NCBI GenBank assembly: GCA_026075535.2
Contig: AP026543.1
Coordinates: 11,470,001-11,534,000, forward strand
Reading direction: 5' to 3'
From: Tricholoma matsutake
Lineage: Eukaryota > Basidiomycota > Agaricomycetes > Agaricales > Tricholomataceae
DNA: 64,000 nucleotides
Position 1 is the first letter of the stretch; each line of letters begins with the position of its first letter. This document shows, in pieces, positions 34,111-45,755 of this stretch. The position numbers and the translations under genes were made by a program. The notes under the pieces are model-generated. The model was given only the letters and a program-made list of their open reading frames with translations, did no database searches and was not told the DNA's origin.

Positions 34111-35176
34111 TAGGGATGCCGAAGTTCGGTTCGGTCCGGTTCTCTGAGAGATTTCTCCGAACCGCGAACCTGAACCCGATGGTGGGCAGGGAGAGGGCAG
34201 AACCGCGAACCAGAACCGACAGAACCGGGTTTGGCAGGTTCGGTTCTGGTTTGAACTTGGTTTGAACCTTAGAACCTACGTGGTTAGCAAAAAAATGTGA
34301 TTCACCCTATGAGCAGTGGCTCATAGGTGTGGGGGCGGGTGCTCATAGACGTGGGGGTGGGTACCGTGTTGTTTGGCATCGTTGTCATCCATCCCTGGCA
34401 CTGTCTTCCTCTTTTTGTTATGGTGGGGTAATCGTTTGTTGGCATTGCCCAATGTTGCTGGCACCCGTGATACCCTACAAGCAGAGGCTCATAGGTGTGG
34501 AGTGGGTGCTTGTTGTTCCTTGCCAGTTCTGGGTGTTGTTGTGTCATAATTCCTGGTTTGGTAGGGTTTGGGGGAGCCGTTAGCATGGCGTGGCAGGCAT
34601 GAGGGTGGGGGTACATACCTGGCAGGTACCCACTACACAGCGCCATCCCTCATATGTCGGAGCTGCTGTTCCCCCCTTTTCATTCGTCGTTTGTCATTTG
34701 AGGTGCGTGGATGCCCGTTTTTGTGGTCATCATCACATCATTACTGTAAAAAGATAAAGCAAAATAATTAGCTAGTATAATAAAAAGAGAGAGAGAAACT
34801 TACAGGGGCCCAAATGACAAATGCATCATTTGGGCCAGTGTTGCACGCGAGGTGGTTCATTTGTAACCATGAAGAGTTGTTGATGGTGGAGTGGTATGGC
34901 TTTGTTTGCGCAAGTAACTTGAACAAAAGTAGCAAGTATTTTGAAACTCAGTTGCATGGGACAGGATTTTTGCCAATTTTTGACTTCAAAAACCTTGCGT
35001 CGGTTCTCAGTTCAAACCCATTCGAACTGAGTTCACATAAATGCTAGAGGTGCTGAACCTGGGACCGAACCTACTGAGGAGGGAGAGAACCAGAACCAGA
35101 CCGAACCAGAACTGCAGGTTCAGTTCAGGGGTTCAAGGTTCGAACTGAGGTTCTGGACCAAACTTTGGCATCCCTA
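34111..35176. mobile_element. hAT-like non-autonomous element (TAGGGATGCC termini)
   Basis: 1066 bp, beginning TAGGGATGCCGAAGTTCGGT and ending CCAAACTTTGGCATCCCTA, with a perfect 8-bp duplication TACACCCT (34103-34110, 35177-35184). Both ends consist largely of the word GGTTC/GAACC. The interior carries two GAGCAGTGGCTC palindromes (34305-34327, 34473-34495) and hairpin-intron cassette 4. There is no transposase. It sits in the copia LTR. Confidence 0.93.
34744..34836 (-). other. Hairpin-intron cassette 4
   Basis: The palindrome at 34805-34836 (GGGGCCCAAATGAC with ATCATTTGGGCC) is followed on the minus strand by the donor CT|GTAAGTTTC (34803), branch-like GCTAAT, and acceptor TTTTTACAG at 34744. 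Confidence 0.6.
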
Positions 35177-35491
35177 TACACCCTTTGCACTCTCTTCTCT
35201 ATCTGCTCCTTCCCAAGTCTCATTGACACATTTGCGTACATAGTTGTAGTTGCTCTTATATGTCACACCCCCATTTTGCTACCTCAGTTGTTTGCCTATG
35301 AAAACACTGAGGTATAGTACTTACTCTTGTTTTCATATCCTTTCACTCACTCTGTACATTGAGTATTCTTTCAGGTATATTGATATATAGTTGTTTGCCT
35401 ACAAAAACACTGAGAGTATTCTTTCAGGTTATGGGCCCTGCGCTAGCTAACTAAATCAGAATCTGCTTCAAGACCACGCCGCGAACTCACC

Positions 35492-36897
35492 ATGTCTGCC
35501 ACATTGACCACTGATATCCTTCCCTCCTCTGTGCCTAAGCTTATGCCAATGGGCATGAACTGGACCGCACTCTCCATCTGTTTTGAGGAGGCGATTGAGG
35601 CCAAGGGATTGTGGGGCCACTTTGATGGTACGACCCCGCAACCAGTTCTGGCAGTGTCCCCCCCAACACAAACAGAATCTGATGAGATGGCCAAATGGGA
35701 TCGTGACAAGAAGACCGTGAAGGCCTTGCTCACACACACACCAGATTCCCAACTCAACTCTCATTCACATCTATGCAAAGTCCCTGTTGAAGGACTGCTG
35801 GGACCTGATCACAACCGAGTACACACAAAAGGGAGCCTTCATGCAGGCAGACCTTCGCACATGGTTCATGGAGTCACGATGTCTGGAGAAAGGCAGTATC
35901 CGGGAGTTCCTCGATAGCCTGTGAGTAAAGTGGGAAGAGTTAGCCACGTATGGTGTCACCATTGAGGAAAAAGATTACTGCTCCACCATCATCTCTTCGC
36001 TCCCAGTCCACCTCTCCAACTTTATGTCGACTCTCCTTGCCAATGCATGGCTGTATGCTTCTACCAAGACTGTTGACCCAGACGAGCTCATTGTGCTCAT
36101 TTCTGAGGAGTCTGAGCAGAACATTGCTCACTGCTCACATTGAGGCAGTAGATCCTCCAAGGATGAAAAGGACAAGGCCATGATGGCATCATCAAGCAAA
36201 TGTCACAAGAGAAAGTGTTACTAGAACTGTGGTGAAGAGGGACACTTCAAGCACCAATGCAAGAAGCCCCTCAAAGACTCCAGAAAGAAGGACACCAGCA
36301 AGAAGAAGGATGACTCCAAGAAAAAGGATGGGTCTGCAAATGCCACTGAGGGGTCTGATTCTGAGAGCGACACAGCCCTTGCCATGTTTGACATCAGAGA
36401 CAGAGACTCAGGTGACAAGTCAGACTGGTTCCTAGCAAGCGAGCCAGTGGAGAGCATAGCAACAGACAGTGATTGGTTCACAGAGGCTGAGGACTTGGGA
36501 GTGGGCAGCAACACTGAGGAGTTATCTGGGATCAATAGCAATGAGTATGTATTGTGCTCTGATGTTGACCTGGACTCAGCTGGCCCAGAAGAAGCACTCG
36601 CAACTGGAGCTAGGATCACTGATGAGACTTGAGCTGAGGTCCATGACTCAGGGTGTACAAGCCACATCACACCATATTGTGATGCCATGCAGAATTTCAT
36701 GGAAATTCCCCCCAAGCCATTTTGAGCTGCCAACAAGCAGAGTTTCAAAGCCACAGGAAAAGGCAAGATGATAATCAATGTATAACCCTGGTGTCCATTG
36801 GACAGCTTGATGACTATGGCTTCACTATCACATTTGGTGGTGGAAAGTGCAAAATCATGGGACCAGATGGTACTCACATCAGAGAGTTCCCAAAGGT
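35492..36897 (+). pseudogene. Copia element C1: gag and protease, truncated
   Basis: From 35492 (MSATLTTDILPSSVPKL) the plus strand gives a Ty1/copia Gag in several broken frames. A CCHC knuckle lies near 36212-36260 (NCGEEGHFKHQCKK, with a stop inside), followed by a lysine-rich linker, an acidic region, and the protease core HDSGCTSHITPYCDAM near 36640. It continues to GGGKCKIMGPDGTHIREFPK and is cut off at about 36897 where the C2 LTR begins. Integrase, RT and the 3' LTR are missing. Confidence 0.85.
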
Positions 36898-37090
36898 TGT
36901 ATATGAGTCAGGTTAGATAAAGAAGAATGGTACAAAGGTATCCGTGACACAAACATGCACATCAAAGGGATGCACTAAATATAGGACATGCATCAATTAA
37001 TGTGCCAAGATCCATATTTGGCAATATGGCATTTGCATGCGCATTCTCAACACTCCTCCTCACCATGAATACTCCTTGCATGGAATCAAG

Positions 37091-37703
37091 TTAGCAGAGG
37101 CTGAGGAAGCCACATAGGTAAGTGAATTGTTTGACATCTAGCACCTTTGTGAACATGTCCAGGACATTCTTGTGGGTGTTGATGTATGTAAGTTGTGATT
37201 CATTTGATTGGATGCACTCACAAAGGAAATGGTATTTGATGTCGACATGCTTAATGCAGGAATGAAGGAGAGGGTCTTCAGATAAGATCTTGGTAGCAGA
37301 GTTATCACAGTAGATTATTGTTGGGGGTGATTGCTGATGATTGATGGAATGAAGTAATGTTTGCAACCAGATACATTCCTTGGCTGTCTCAAAAGCAGCA
37401 ACATACTCAGCTTCACAGGATGAAATTGCAACAACCTTTTGTTTACGCACTGTCCATGAGATGGCACCTGAACTGAGGGAGCATATATATCCACCTACAC
37501 TGCAATGCATATCGAGGCAGTTAGCCCAATCAGAATCACTAAATGCATAGAGGGATATGAGTTGATCACCACCAAGATGAAGTTGAAGGTCCCTGGTGCC
37601 TTTGATGTAATGCACTAACCTAGTGGGTGCCTGCCAATGCACAAAGAAAAAACAATTGAGGTATTGCAAGAGTTGCTGGATGGCATAGGAAATATCGGGG
37701 CAC
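37091..37703 (-). pseudogene. C2 RNase H, C-terminal end of Pol
   Basis: It encodes DISYAIQQLLQYLNCFFFVH, then YAFSDSDWANCLDMHCSVGG, KQKVVAISSCEAEYVA, PTIIYCDNSATKILSEDPLL and HVDIKYHFLCE, the copia RNase H with its acidic residues (D, E, D) still present. The stop is at 37091-37093. The rest of Pol lies across the nested repeat. Confidence 0.9.
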
Positions 37704-38728
37704 TGATAGGTTGTCTCCTCAGCTCAAAGGCTGATTCACCATTTCAACCACATTCTAATCACATTGGATAACTCGCACAAGGTCCCAGAAGCAGTGCGAC
37801 CACTCCCAACCAAGTCTACCGAGCACGATATTGTATCAAACGCAGTCGAGCATCATCAAGCATTATCAATTGATATTGAGAGACTGCGAGCGACATCAGG
37901 TGCCACATTTGTTATCTATATGGTGGAATACCATGTGCCAGGAAGTATTCCAACTCATGCTCAAACCTGCTGATAGTAGGTCAGCCTCGTTCCAAGTCCC
38001 TATCGCACACAGAACCCACTGGACGCATTATTGCAAGACTTAGCGCAGTTTATACACAAAGGACAGTCCCTTTTTAGTTCTATATCCTTTATTACTCTTT
38101 CATCATATGATATATATCTTTCTTGTTCAGATTCCAGTCTCCTTTTTGGCCTTGTGCCTTAACTCATATCTTTTGCCTCATGTTCTACACATGTCTCTTA
38201 TTCCATTTTAGGAAGTTTCTTTAAAACATATAAAACTCTGTAGTATCTACTTGAAAAGAAAGAAATTGTCTTCACCTATCATCTCATATACAGTTCTAAG
38301 CATCTGATCAACTTTCTAAAACAATCTAAGTCTCTACGGGTTTTCTTGATTGATGAGAAACCTCTGTGATCATCACATCCTTGATCCTCCTTCAATCTTC
38401 TTGTCACTAGTGCTAGTAACCAGTTCAACACTTCATAGCCATTTGCTATACCCTTCATATACTATCGACCTATTGAAAGGTCCTTGGAAGAACTCATTTG
38501 CTGTCGATCTCATCGATCATCATTGATATCAATTGATACCCCATCAGATCACGTCAAATACCTTTGTCTCCTATAGCACTACCTTCACGACTAGTACCAA
38601 CTAGTTATCTTCCCATAGGTTGGACCACAAACATTTGGAATGCATTGCACCCTTCCTCTGACTTGTCACAAATATCATCAGTTGCCTCATTGGCAGTTTT
38701 GGTGGTTTTCCTGGGTTGAGTATCATCA
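37704..38728 (+). repeat. Solo-LTR-like repeat, TGAT...ATCA family, copy C (diverged)
   Basis: 1025 bp, starting TGATAGG and ending TATCATCA, with 4-bp flanks GCAC and GCGT. Removing it with one flank copy restores copia coding as STRPDISYA, which fixes both borders and the 4-bp duplication length. ATATAAAACTC near 38230 corresponds to the TATA region of copy A. Similarity to copies A and B is clear at the ends and patchy within. Confidence 0.75.
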
Positions 38729-38732
38729 GCGT

Positions 38733-39774
38733 GTACTGATGGCTAAATAGAGTAGACAACCCATGAGTGATTGGTAAGGGAGCTTGTTGAGTTGAGCCAG
38801 GTCCTCCGGACATATAGATTGTTGATCTGCATGGCATAATTTGGTACCAGGCTCTAAAGGCACAGATACTGGATGGGCATCTTTTTGACCAAACTGTTCA
38901 ACAATTTTGTCAATCAGCGCTGTCTGTGATAGTGTGACAGTTCTGTTAGCCCTGTCCCAGGTGACAGCAACCCCGATGATAAAATGTGCCATGCCCAACT
39001 CGGAAATTGTCCATACCTTCCTCATCTGATCCTTGAAGTGTTCATTTTCACTCATGGAGTCTGCAATGGACAGATAGTCATCAACATGGATAGCTGCAAT
39101 AATAGTCCCAGAGTCTGACTTGCGGTAGTACATGCAGGATTCACAAGATAAGCGAGTGAACACCCAATCAATCATTTGGGTGTTGAGGGTTTGATTCCAT
39201 ATCCGTCCACTTTGTTTCATGCCATACAAACTGCGTTGTAGTTGCCAAATCCAGTCCTCTTTACCAGGTTCCTGAAATCCAGCAGGTTGTTCCATGTATT
39301 GCACTTCATTGTCCAGCAGTAACCCATAGAGGAATGCTGTTTTGACATCTATCTGTTGTGCGTCCCAACCAAGGGACGCTGCTAAATGAAGGAGTCTCCT
39401 CCACAATTCCATGCGTGCGGTTGGTGAGGTAGTCTTAGTATAGTCTTTGCCATAGATTTGTTCAAAACCCTTGAAAACCAGATGGACCTTCCACCTGACA
39501 GCCTTCCCAGTCTTATCACGCTTAATATGGAAAACTGGTTTCCCTTTACGGATCTGCTTTCCTTGGGGAACATCATCATGGGGAATCAGTTTGTAAACAC
39601 CCATATCCTTCAAGGATTGAAGCTCATCTATGTATCCCTCTGTCCATCGATCTGCATCAACTGAGTTCTTAGCCTCCTCCCATGTTTGAGGATCATCTTC
39701 AAATTGAAGTGATTCTGGATCAAAATCTCCCATCTCTGAGATCAGGGCCTGGAATTGATGCGCTTGATCTCCAA
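38733..39774 (-). pseudogene. C2 reverse transcriptase
   Basis: A long intact frame encodes copia RT: FEDDPQTWEEAKNSVDADRW, GKPVFHIKRDKTGKAVRWKV, QIDVKTAFLYGLLLDNEV, LYGMKQSGRIWNQTL, the catalytic IHVDDYLSIADSM (family usually YVDD, here HVDD), and LPYQSLMGCLLYLAIST. It ends exactly at the nested repeat and resumes with RPDISYAIQQLL at 37703. Confidence 0.9.
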
Positions 39775-39993
39775 TAGGGAACGGCACAGGTACGGGTAAC
39801 ACCATGTGTTTCCAGTCATGGGTATGGGATTGCCATACCCAGGCAACACCATACCCTTTTCCACGGTGTTACAGGTATGTACAGGTATGCTGGTACCCGG
39901 ATTTTGGTCAGGTGAGTAAACATCTGACCTTGTTGAATACTCACAACACATCTAATTTTAAACTATAGGATGATCCAACCACTACCATAGCAT

Positions 39994-40094
39994 GGCCCAA
40001 ATGGTGTGAATCATCGTTTGGGCCTATAGTAAGTTTTCTTGTGTTTCATTTCTTGTTTTTTGTAAACTAACTGATTATGTTTCTTCTTTTTCAG
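39994..40094 (+). other. Hairpin-intron cassette 5
   Basis: The palindrome at 39994-40024 (GGCCCAAATG with CGTTTGGGCC) is followed by donor TA|GTAAGTTTTC (40029), branch ACTAAC, and acceptor TTTTTCAG at 40094. The sequence after it (GTTATAAAC...AACAATGG) is shared with cassette 8. Confidence 0.65.
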
Positions 40095-40162
40095 GTTATA
40101 AACTACTGATAACAATGGACAAAAACAGCTAACGACACACACCCAACAGTGCCATGTCACCT

Positions 40163-40234
40163 GGGCCCAAACAACATGATTGTGTCATTTGGGACCATGG
40201 TAATTTCTTTTAGTTTGTTTCTTTCATTTCCTAG
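40163..40234 (+). other. Hairpin-intron cassette 6
   Basis: The palindrome at 40163-40196 (GGGCCCAAACAAC with GTCATTTGGGACC) is followed by ATG|GTAATTTC and a pyrimidine run ending CCTAG at 40234. At 35 nt the intron would be very short, with no clear branch point, so this copy may be degraded. Confidence 0.45.
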
Positions 40235-40446
40235 GTTGGAATTCCCTCAGAATGAGGAGTTCACACGGAACAACCCCATGCCAATGCCACCACATCACAA
40301 CAGCACACCACCTGCCCCAGCCTCATGAGCAACTGCTCATGGGGTGGATAGCAGGGGGAATGTCCAGGAGGAGGACCCAATGACCCAACTGCCACCAGGA
40401 GCAACTGCTCATGGGGTGGAAACAGGGATCAATGACTACAGGCAGC

Positions 40447-40703
40447 ACCCCCCTCTCTCACTGCAAATGTGAGCGGGGGGGTTACTCATTCTGTTCTCAG
40501 CAACTACAGGCACCACCCCCCTCCCTTGCTCCAAATGCAAGAGGGGGGGTTTTTGTTTTGTTTTCATTGACTACAGGCACCACCACCCCCTCCCTCACTT
40601 GAAGTGTGGAGGGGGGGGGGGGGTTTCTATATTAATTTAATGTAACTTATTTATTAGAATAGGTCCACCACCCCCTCCCTTGCTCCAAATGTGAGCGAGG
40701 GGG
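40447..40703. repeat. Four consecutive C-rich/G-rich hairpins
   Basis: Hairpins at about 40447-40481, 40515-40549, 40584-40623 and 40669-40703 each pair CCCCCYTCNCT with a G run across a short loop containing AAATG or similar. The spacing is about 70-85 bases. Confidence 0.75.
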
Positions 40704-40894
40704 TTTCTATTAACTTAGTTTAGTGTAATAAGTTATTAAAATAGGTATTCTTCTTGAAACCCATGAATAACCATGGGTAACCCATGGAAACCCATGGTAA
40801 TACTGTACCCATACCCATGTGGGTACAGTGTTCACAGGTATGGGTAAGGGTATGAGGAAATATACCCGAGGGTTACCCGTGCCATGCCCTAATC

Positions 40895-41834
40895 TTTGAG
40901 ATCAAGGTTATTGAGTGATTGTTGGAGTTCCTCAATGACATCATGATCATGATCGATCATGGAATCTGGTGGGCGATCAGTTCTGGCAGCCAATGTTGCT
41001 GCTCGTCGTTCTTGTCATGCTTCCTTAACTTGTGTGGCACTTTCCTGGGATGTTTTGACAGCAGCAGCAGTTCTGGTAATAGTTGGACCACCACTGGGAT
41101 TTTTCTCAGTGGGAATGGGTGTGCATGAAGAGCAATGTGGGAGGGGTGTAAGTGATTGGACTTGTTGTACACCTGTATTGTGAGTGCCCCTGTCCGGAGA
41201 GTCACAATCGACAATTGTCCTCATTATCCAGGGATAGGGGGCTGAAGCTTGATGTAGCGTCTTCAGTCTTGACCCCCCCATTTTCCATGGTAGGCATAGG
41301 CAGTGCCAGTGAGTGACCATCATGACTTTTGAGGAATCTAACGTGGTAGGAACTGTGAATTTTCCATGTTGCACGGTCATAGCATTGATATGATTTTGAT
41401 TTTGAATCATACCCAACCAATACACATTCAATGGAGCATTCGAAGATTTTAGGGTTGTCCTTCCTGGGGATAAGGACAAAGGCTTGGCAACCAATTTCTT
41501 TCAGGTAAGAATAGTCAGGTTTTCTTTCATACCATAGCTCCCAAGGTGTGGCCCCTTTGAGGGAGTGAGTGGTGGTTTTTGTGTGTAAATGGGAGGCTGT
41601 TAAATAGAATTCATCCCATAAATATGCTAGTAATCCAGAATAAATCTGCATTGTATGGGCCTTAGCCATGAGTGTCCTGTGCATACATTTGATGTGCCCA
41701 ATGTGTGCAGAGGTATGGGGAGCGGTAAATCGTTGTTCCATTCCCCAAGTCTTCAACCAGGCCTCCATTTCATGCGACTTAAGCTCCCCATTATCGGTGA
41801 TGTAGATTTCAACTTTAAGACCCGTTTCAGTTTC
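40895..41834 (-). pseudogene. C2 integrase, C-terminal part and linker
   Basis: It continues the integrase: MEQRFTAPHTSAHIGHIKCM (catalytic glutamate region, here changed), WDEFYLTASHLHTKTTT, GATPWELWYERKPDYSYL and CVLVGYDSKSKSYQCYD. A proline and serine-rich linker leads to LNNLDLKD at the nested hAT insertion. The usual glutamate in the N-x-x-x-E-R-x-N-R-T motif is not seen; the copy reads GHIKCMHRTLM. Confidence 0.8.
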
Positions 41835-43754
41835 TCAGGCGAGTTCCCAGGCTTTAAGTTCAGGAAAAGAATCATATTTGTTGTGAAGGGGTATTGACCA
41901 AGGGAAGGAGGTGTAGTCATCAACTATATCCATTACATATGAATTCCCGGTATGAGACTTCACTGCATGCGGTCCCAACAAATCAACCCATACTGTCTGC
42001 AACTTCCTCATCACCTTGTGACCAGGCCCCTCCTCACGTCTTTTTGGGACAGGTGTCTTCATCTGTTTTCCAAGCACACATGATTCGCACTTAGGTGGTT
42101 TTGGTGAAGAAACAAGAGGTGCACCTGTGAACATCCCCTTTTTGGCCATATCCCAGATGGATTGGTAGTTGGCATGGCCAAGACAGCGGTGCCATGTTTC
42201 CAAGTTTGGGGATTTGTGTATGGAAAAGGCATGGTCAGCAGCGGCAGAGTGGAGGTTGAGCGAGTAGAGTTTCTTGGAGAGCCTGGATCCTTGTGCAACC
42301 AGTGCACCAGTGGACTTGTCTGTAATCCAACACTCTGTATTATCAAAGTATGTAGCAACATTCAAGTTGTTGGCCAATACTCCTACAGAGATGAGTCGGA
42401 CAGTCAAGTTTGGAATATAGAGTGTGTTATGTAAGAGAATTGATGTGCCTCGGGCTATCCAGAGTTTGATATCCCCAACACCAATGGCGGCTATTGAGGA
42501 ACCTCCCACCCCTCTAACGGTATGTGGTTGAGTTGGACAAAGGGTAAGGACATCTGATCTGTCAGGTGAAATATGTACAGTTGCACCAGAGTCAACAATA
42601 AAAGGATGCTCATCCAGTGAAAGGTGAGATCGACAGGTCTGAGTAAGTGGTTCGATGGTGAACACGCCATCATTATGCATGGATGTATGTTGGTTCCAGT
42701 CGAGAGTCGTAGACACCTCCCCCTCAACAACAATCCATCCCTTGTATTCAACCTCTTTGATGGAAGCAGTGGGAAGGGGATCACATGCAAGGCCAGCAAA
42801 TTCCAGGTGGGAGGCAATGGGCACAGGGGATTCAGAATTGACCATGACCATGAAGGCATGTCCATTGACATCCTTTACCATAATTGGGATCCTGGAACTA
42901 GTAGTACCTGGTGCTTTCTTCTCAAGTGCCAGCTTCCATGTGGCTTTGGATTCATCAATGGTCTTCCTGGCCATGCCGCCTCCAGGCTTGATGCAGTACT
43001 CCGTAGTATGCCCAGTCTTTTTACAGACAGGATTCCCACAAGTGGGCGCATTAGGCACTTTGTTTAATTTAGTCCGAGCAGTAAGTGCAATGGTGGAGCG
43101 AGAATCATGATGCTGGTCATTCTCAAGGAGAGACTGTTCATTCTCCAGGAACATGTGGATGTCCTTTGACCCATATGGGGAACTGGCAGTCGAGGCAGCG
43201 ATGTCGTGGGATATAATGGATTGTGCATGTGGGAAGTTGTTGCTAAGGGAATTAAGGAGGGTGATACAACAGAGTAGGTCAGCTTTTATGTCCCCCATGG
43301 CAAAAGTGCATTCAATGAGAGTACAAATCCTTTCTGCTGTTTTGGGGAGTGGCACATCCTTTGAGCACTGGATGGAAAGCCCTTGCTGGAGCAATTGGAC
43401 CTGGCAGACTGGGCCTTCCTTCTGATGATGATCTTGGAGAGTTTTCCAATTTACATCAGGGCCCTTCTTGATATCAAAGAGTGGGTGCTTGGATGGGGAA
43501 ACACTGGAAGCAAGAAAGGCATACACGAGATGTGAGTTAGCCACCCAGTTCGCAAGAGCATGGGTTTCTGTAGATGTATGTAGGTGGGGTAATATCACTG
43601 GTCACATATTCATAGAGTCCATTCAGCGAGAGGGTGATTGTGATTTCCTCGCACCATTCTTGTAATTAGACTTAAGTTTGTCCAACTTCTCCCCTGAGTA
43701 CTGAACTGACAACTTGATGAGAGAAATAGAAGGTGGGTTTGTTTCAGCAACCAT
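41835..43754 (-). pseudogene. C2 Gag, protease and integrase core
   Basis: The probable start is the ATG at 43754 (MVAETNPPSISLIKLSV). After a frame change near 43630, a long frame from 43598 encodes the Gag body, a zinc knuckle (CGNPVCKKTGHTTEYCIKPG), protease (PFIVDSGATVHISPD), the GAG-pre-integrase HHCC site (TWHRCLGHANYQSIWD and CESCVLGKQMK), and the integrase core start (VDLLGPHAVKSHTGNSYVM). It breaks near 41835. Confidence 0.88.
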
Positions 43755-44310
43755 AGTGTAGCAAGCGGCAGTGGTAATGGCAGGTGAGCGTTGAGTAGGG
43801 CAATGTCAAAGAAGACAAAGGGGGGGAAATGGGTCAGGTAGTCTGATCTCATTAAGTTGTGATCTAGGGGTCCAATCAAAAATGGCGTAGGTAAACGCTG
43901 AGTGGCTAGGAGATTTTCTACTGTCGTCTAAATGCAATGGGAGTGGCCCATAACCTGTAGAAAGTCAACCTAGTACAACAAGAGTGAACTCAGTCTCTGT
44001 ATAAGTGACTATATTAGTACTGTACCTAGTACAACAAGAGTGAACTATAAGTACAGTAAGTAATTGATCACTACTAAATAATAAGTCATTACTCACCTCA
44101 ATCTCTGTATAAGTGACTGAGGTGATCTGGTATCCATCTACTGTATATATACAAGTCAGGTTAGATAAAGAAGAATGGTACAAAGGTATCCATGACACAA
44201 ACATGTGCATCAAAGGGATGCACTAAATATAGGACACACATCAATTAATGTGCCAAGATCCATATTTGGCAATACAGTGTTCGCATGCGCTCACGGTGTC
44301 ATTCTCAACA

Positions 44311-44622
44311 CTCATTTCATGAGTGCTTTTCCTTCCCATGGCTCATTCATATGCCACATATGTAGTATCAATAGTATTAATAGTTGTATTTTCTTGTAAT
44401 GTAGATACTTTTCCATGAGTATATACTACTGTGCGAAGACTGGTTGCAACCAATTGCAACCAGTTTTTGAACAGTTTTCAAATATTTACAAAATGAGGCA
44501 ACCGACAACCATAACAACCCTAAATGTGGGCAACCACAACTGAAAAAAAGACCGGACTGAGGTTTGGTCCAGTTTGGTCCTACAGTATTTTTCAGTCCTG
44601 TAGACTGGACCTTGAAACACTA
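44311..44622. mobile_element. Right-end fragment of a TAGTGTTT hAT-like element
   Basis: It ends CTGGACCTTGAAACACTA and closely follows the terminal 300 bases of the element at 12328-15264 (GGTTGCAACCAATTGCAACC, then CAACCACAACTGAAAAAAAG). The left part is missing, cut at the C2 LTR. It abuts the left LTR of the next gypsy element and has removed that LTR's first dozen bases. Confidence 0.75.
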
Positions 44623-45164
44623 CCCACAGTCTCATGACATTACAACAAGTTAATTTACCTATGCCACTGTTACACACTTCCATGGCGCCAGCACAGCCAC
44701 ACACATCGCTGACACAACCACCCTCACCACCGGTGATGGCACAGCCACCTACAGTGCATAAACAACTCACCAACACCAGATATACCAATGTCTGTGTTAC
44801 AGTGAATTATGGCCACCCTATGCCACCAACACACTCCCATGGCCACACACATTGTCCACACAATCACCCTCGCTGACAGCACAGCCACCGGCGAATACAA
44901 CAACAACACACTGGCGACGTACATCCTGGCAATGGCACCATACATCCTTATTACCCTTCTATCCACATCCAGCAGTGCCGACATTACCTGATTGATGTGG
45001 TACCTTCCCAATATGTGACTATGCCCGATGCGGCCTTCCTAAATCACACATGATGCCTGATGCAGCCTTTTACTTACATGGTTGATCTTTTCACATATAT
45101 TACTTACATCTTTATTTCCTTACCTTCATTCCTACTTCCATATAGTAATTCCTTATCCCCTTAT
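44623..45164 (+). repeat. Left LTR of gypsy element G3, 5'-truncated
   Basis: Homologous over its length to 52957-53462, for example CATTACAACAAGTTAATTTAC and CACTTCCATGGC. It lacks the first dozen bases. Its end reads CCCCTTATT where the right LTR reads CCCCTTACA. Confidence 0.85.
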
Positions 45165-45324
45165 TTTTTGTAGTGGCTTATTGTTCCTACTTCCATGCAA
45201 TGAAGATAATTTGATCCTGTCTTCCAGTAAACCTAAGTCTAGTGTAGGCTGCCAAACTCAGCATCCTTCCACTTTTTTCTTGACACCGACAACTTTTTTC
45301 ACCTACCGAACCAACCCTGTCTTT

Positions 45325-45755
45325 ATAAGGGCAACCTCAGCCTCTAGCAAAGGGAAATCTGAAGTTAAAATTATACTACATATTACAGGGATTGGGGGCA
45401 CACCTAGCAAGGGGAAATCTGATAAGAAAACTCTAAGGATCCCTTTGCTGATGCCCAGTATATGTGAAGATGACAAAAATCAAATAACCTAAAAATAGAA
45501 AAGGCAAAGATAGGTAGATCAAGGCCACCAAATGACATCATACCAAGGGGTAGATGTCAGAAGGGGTGCTCTGCCTCTAAATATAAAACTGTCAACATGC
45601 ACAAACATGATAGCAAGGGAAATTAGTAATAAAATCCAGAAAAATCATAGAAAATGAAGAATAGAAGGAAATGAAGTGAGGAAAAATATAGAACAAATGT
45701 AAAAAATAGGAGAAACACACAGGGCACCCCCCCTAGTCCCCCTAGTCCCCTTACA
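45325..45755 (-). repeat. Solo LTR of the 5163-11209 chromovirus family
   Basis: 431 bp in reverse orientation, starting TATAAGGGCAACC and ending CCCCTTACA, with a perfect 5-bp duplication GTCTT (45320-45324, 45756-45760). It is clearly homologous to the 426-bp LTRs but more diverged from them than they are from each other. It was left by recombination between the LTRs of a full element. Confidence 0.95.

Larger units (their letters stand above)
33979..35426 (+). repeat. 5' LTR of copia element C1 (with nested hAT MITE)
   Basis: It starts TGTTGGAATACAAG, ends GAGTATTCTTTCA, and is followed by GGTTATGGGCCC, where the primer site should be. Removing the nested element at 34111-35176 and one duplication leaves an LTR of about 374 bp. 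The copia gag starts 65 bases downstream. Confidence 0.8.
39775..40891. mobile_element. hAT-like non-autonomous element (TAGGGAACGGCAC termini)
   Basis: 1117 bp, beginning TAGGGAACGGCACAGGTACG and ending GGTTACCCGTGCCATGCCCTA. The 8-bp flanks are ATCTCCAA and ATCTTTGA, which differ only by transitions. Removing the element plus one flank restores the copia frame as LDLKDQAHQF, which supports the borders. The ends are built of the word GGGTA/TACCC. The interior has two GAGCAACTGCTC palindromes (40321, 40396), hairpin-intron cassettes 5 and 6, and four G/C hairpins (40447-40703). Confidence 0.88.
36898..44310 (-). mobile_element. Copia element C2, minus strand, with two nested insertions
   Basis: Direct repeats at 36898-37052 and 44142-44310 both contain GTCAGGTTAGATAAAGAAG and end ATTCTCAACA (TGTTGAGAAT on the minus strand, a typical copia LTR start). 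They flank a minus-strand gag-protease-integrase-RT-RNase H order, which identifies Ty1/copia. A purine-rich GTGAGGAGGAG abuts the 3' LTR on the minus strand. Insertions lie at 37704-38728 and 39775-40891. No matching target duplication was found, so the outer boundaries may be rearranged. Confidence 0.85.

Noticed and set aside
40447..40703. Bacterial-type intrinsic terminators
   Set aside because: The hairpins are followed by T runs in places, but the sequence is a fungal transposable element, so the bacterial interpretation does not apply.
36893..44315. A 5-bp target duplication around copia element C2
   Set aside because: The bases outside the two LTRs (AAGGT and CTCAT) do not match.
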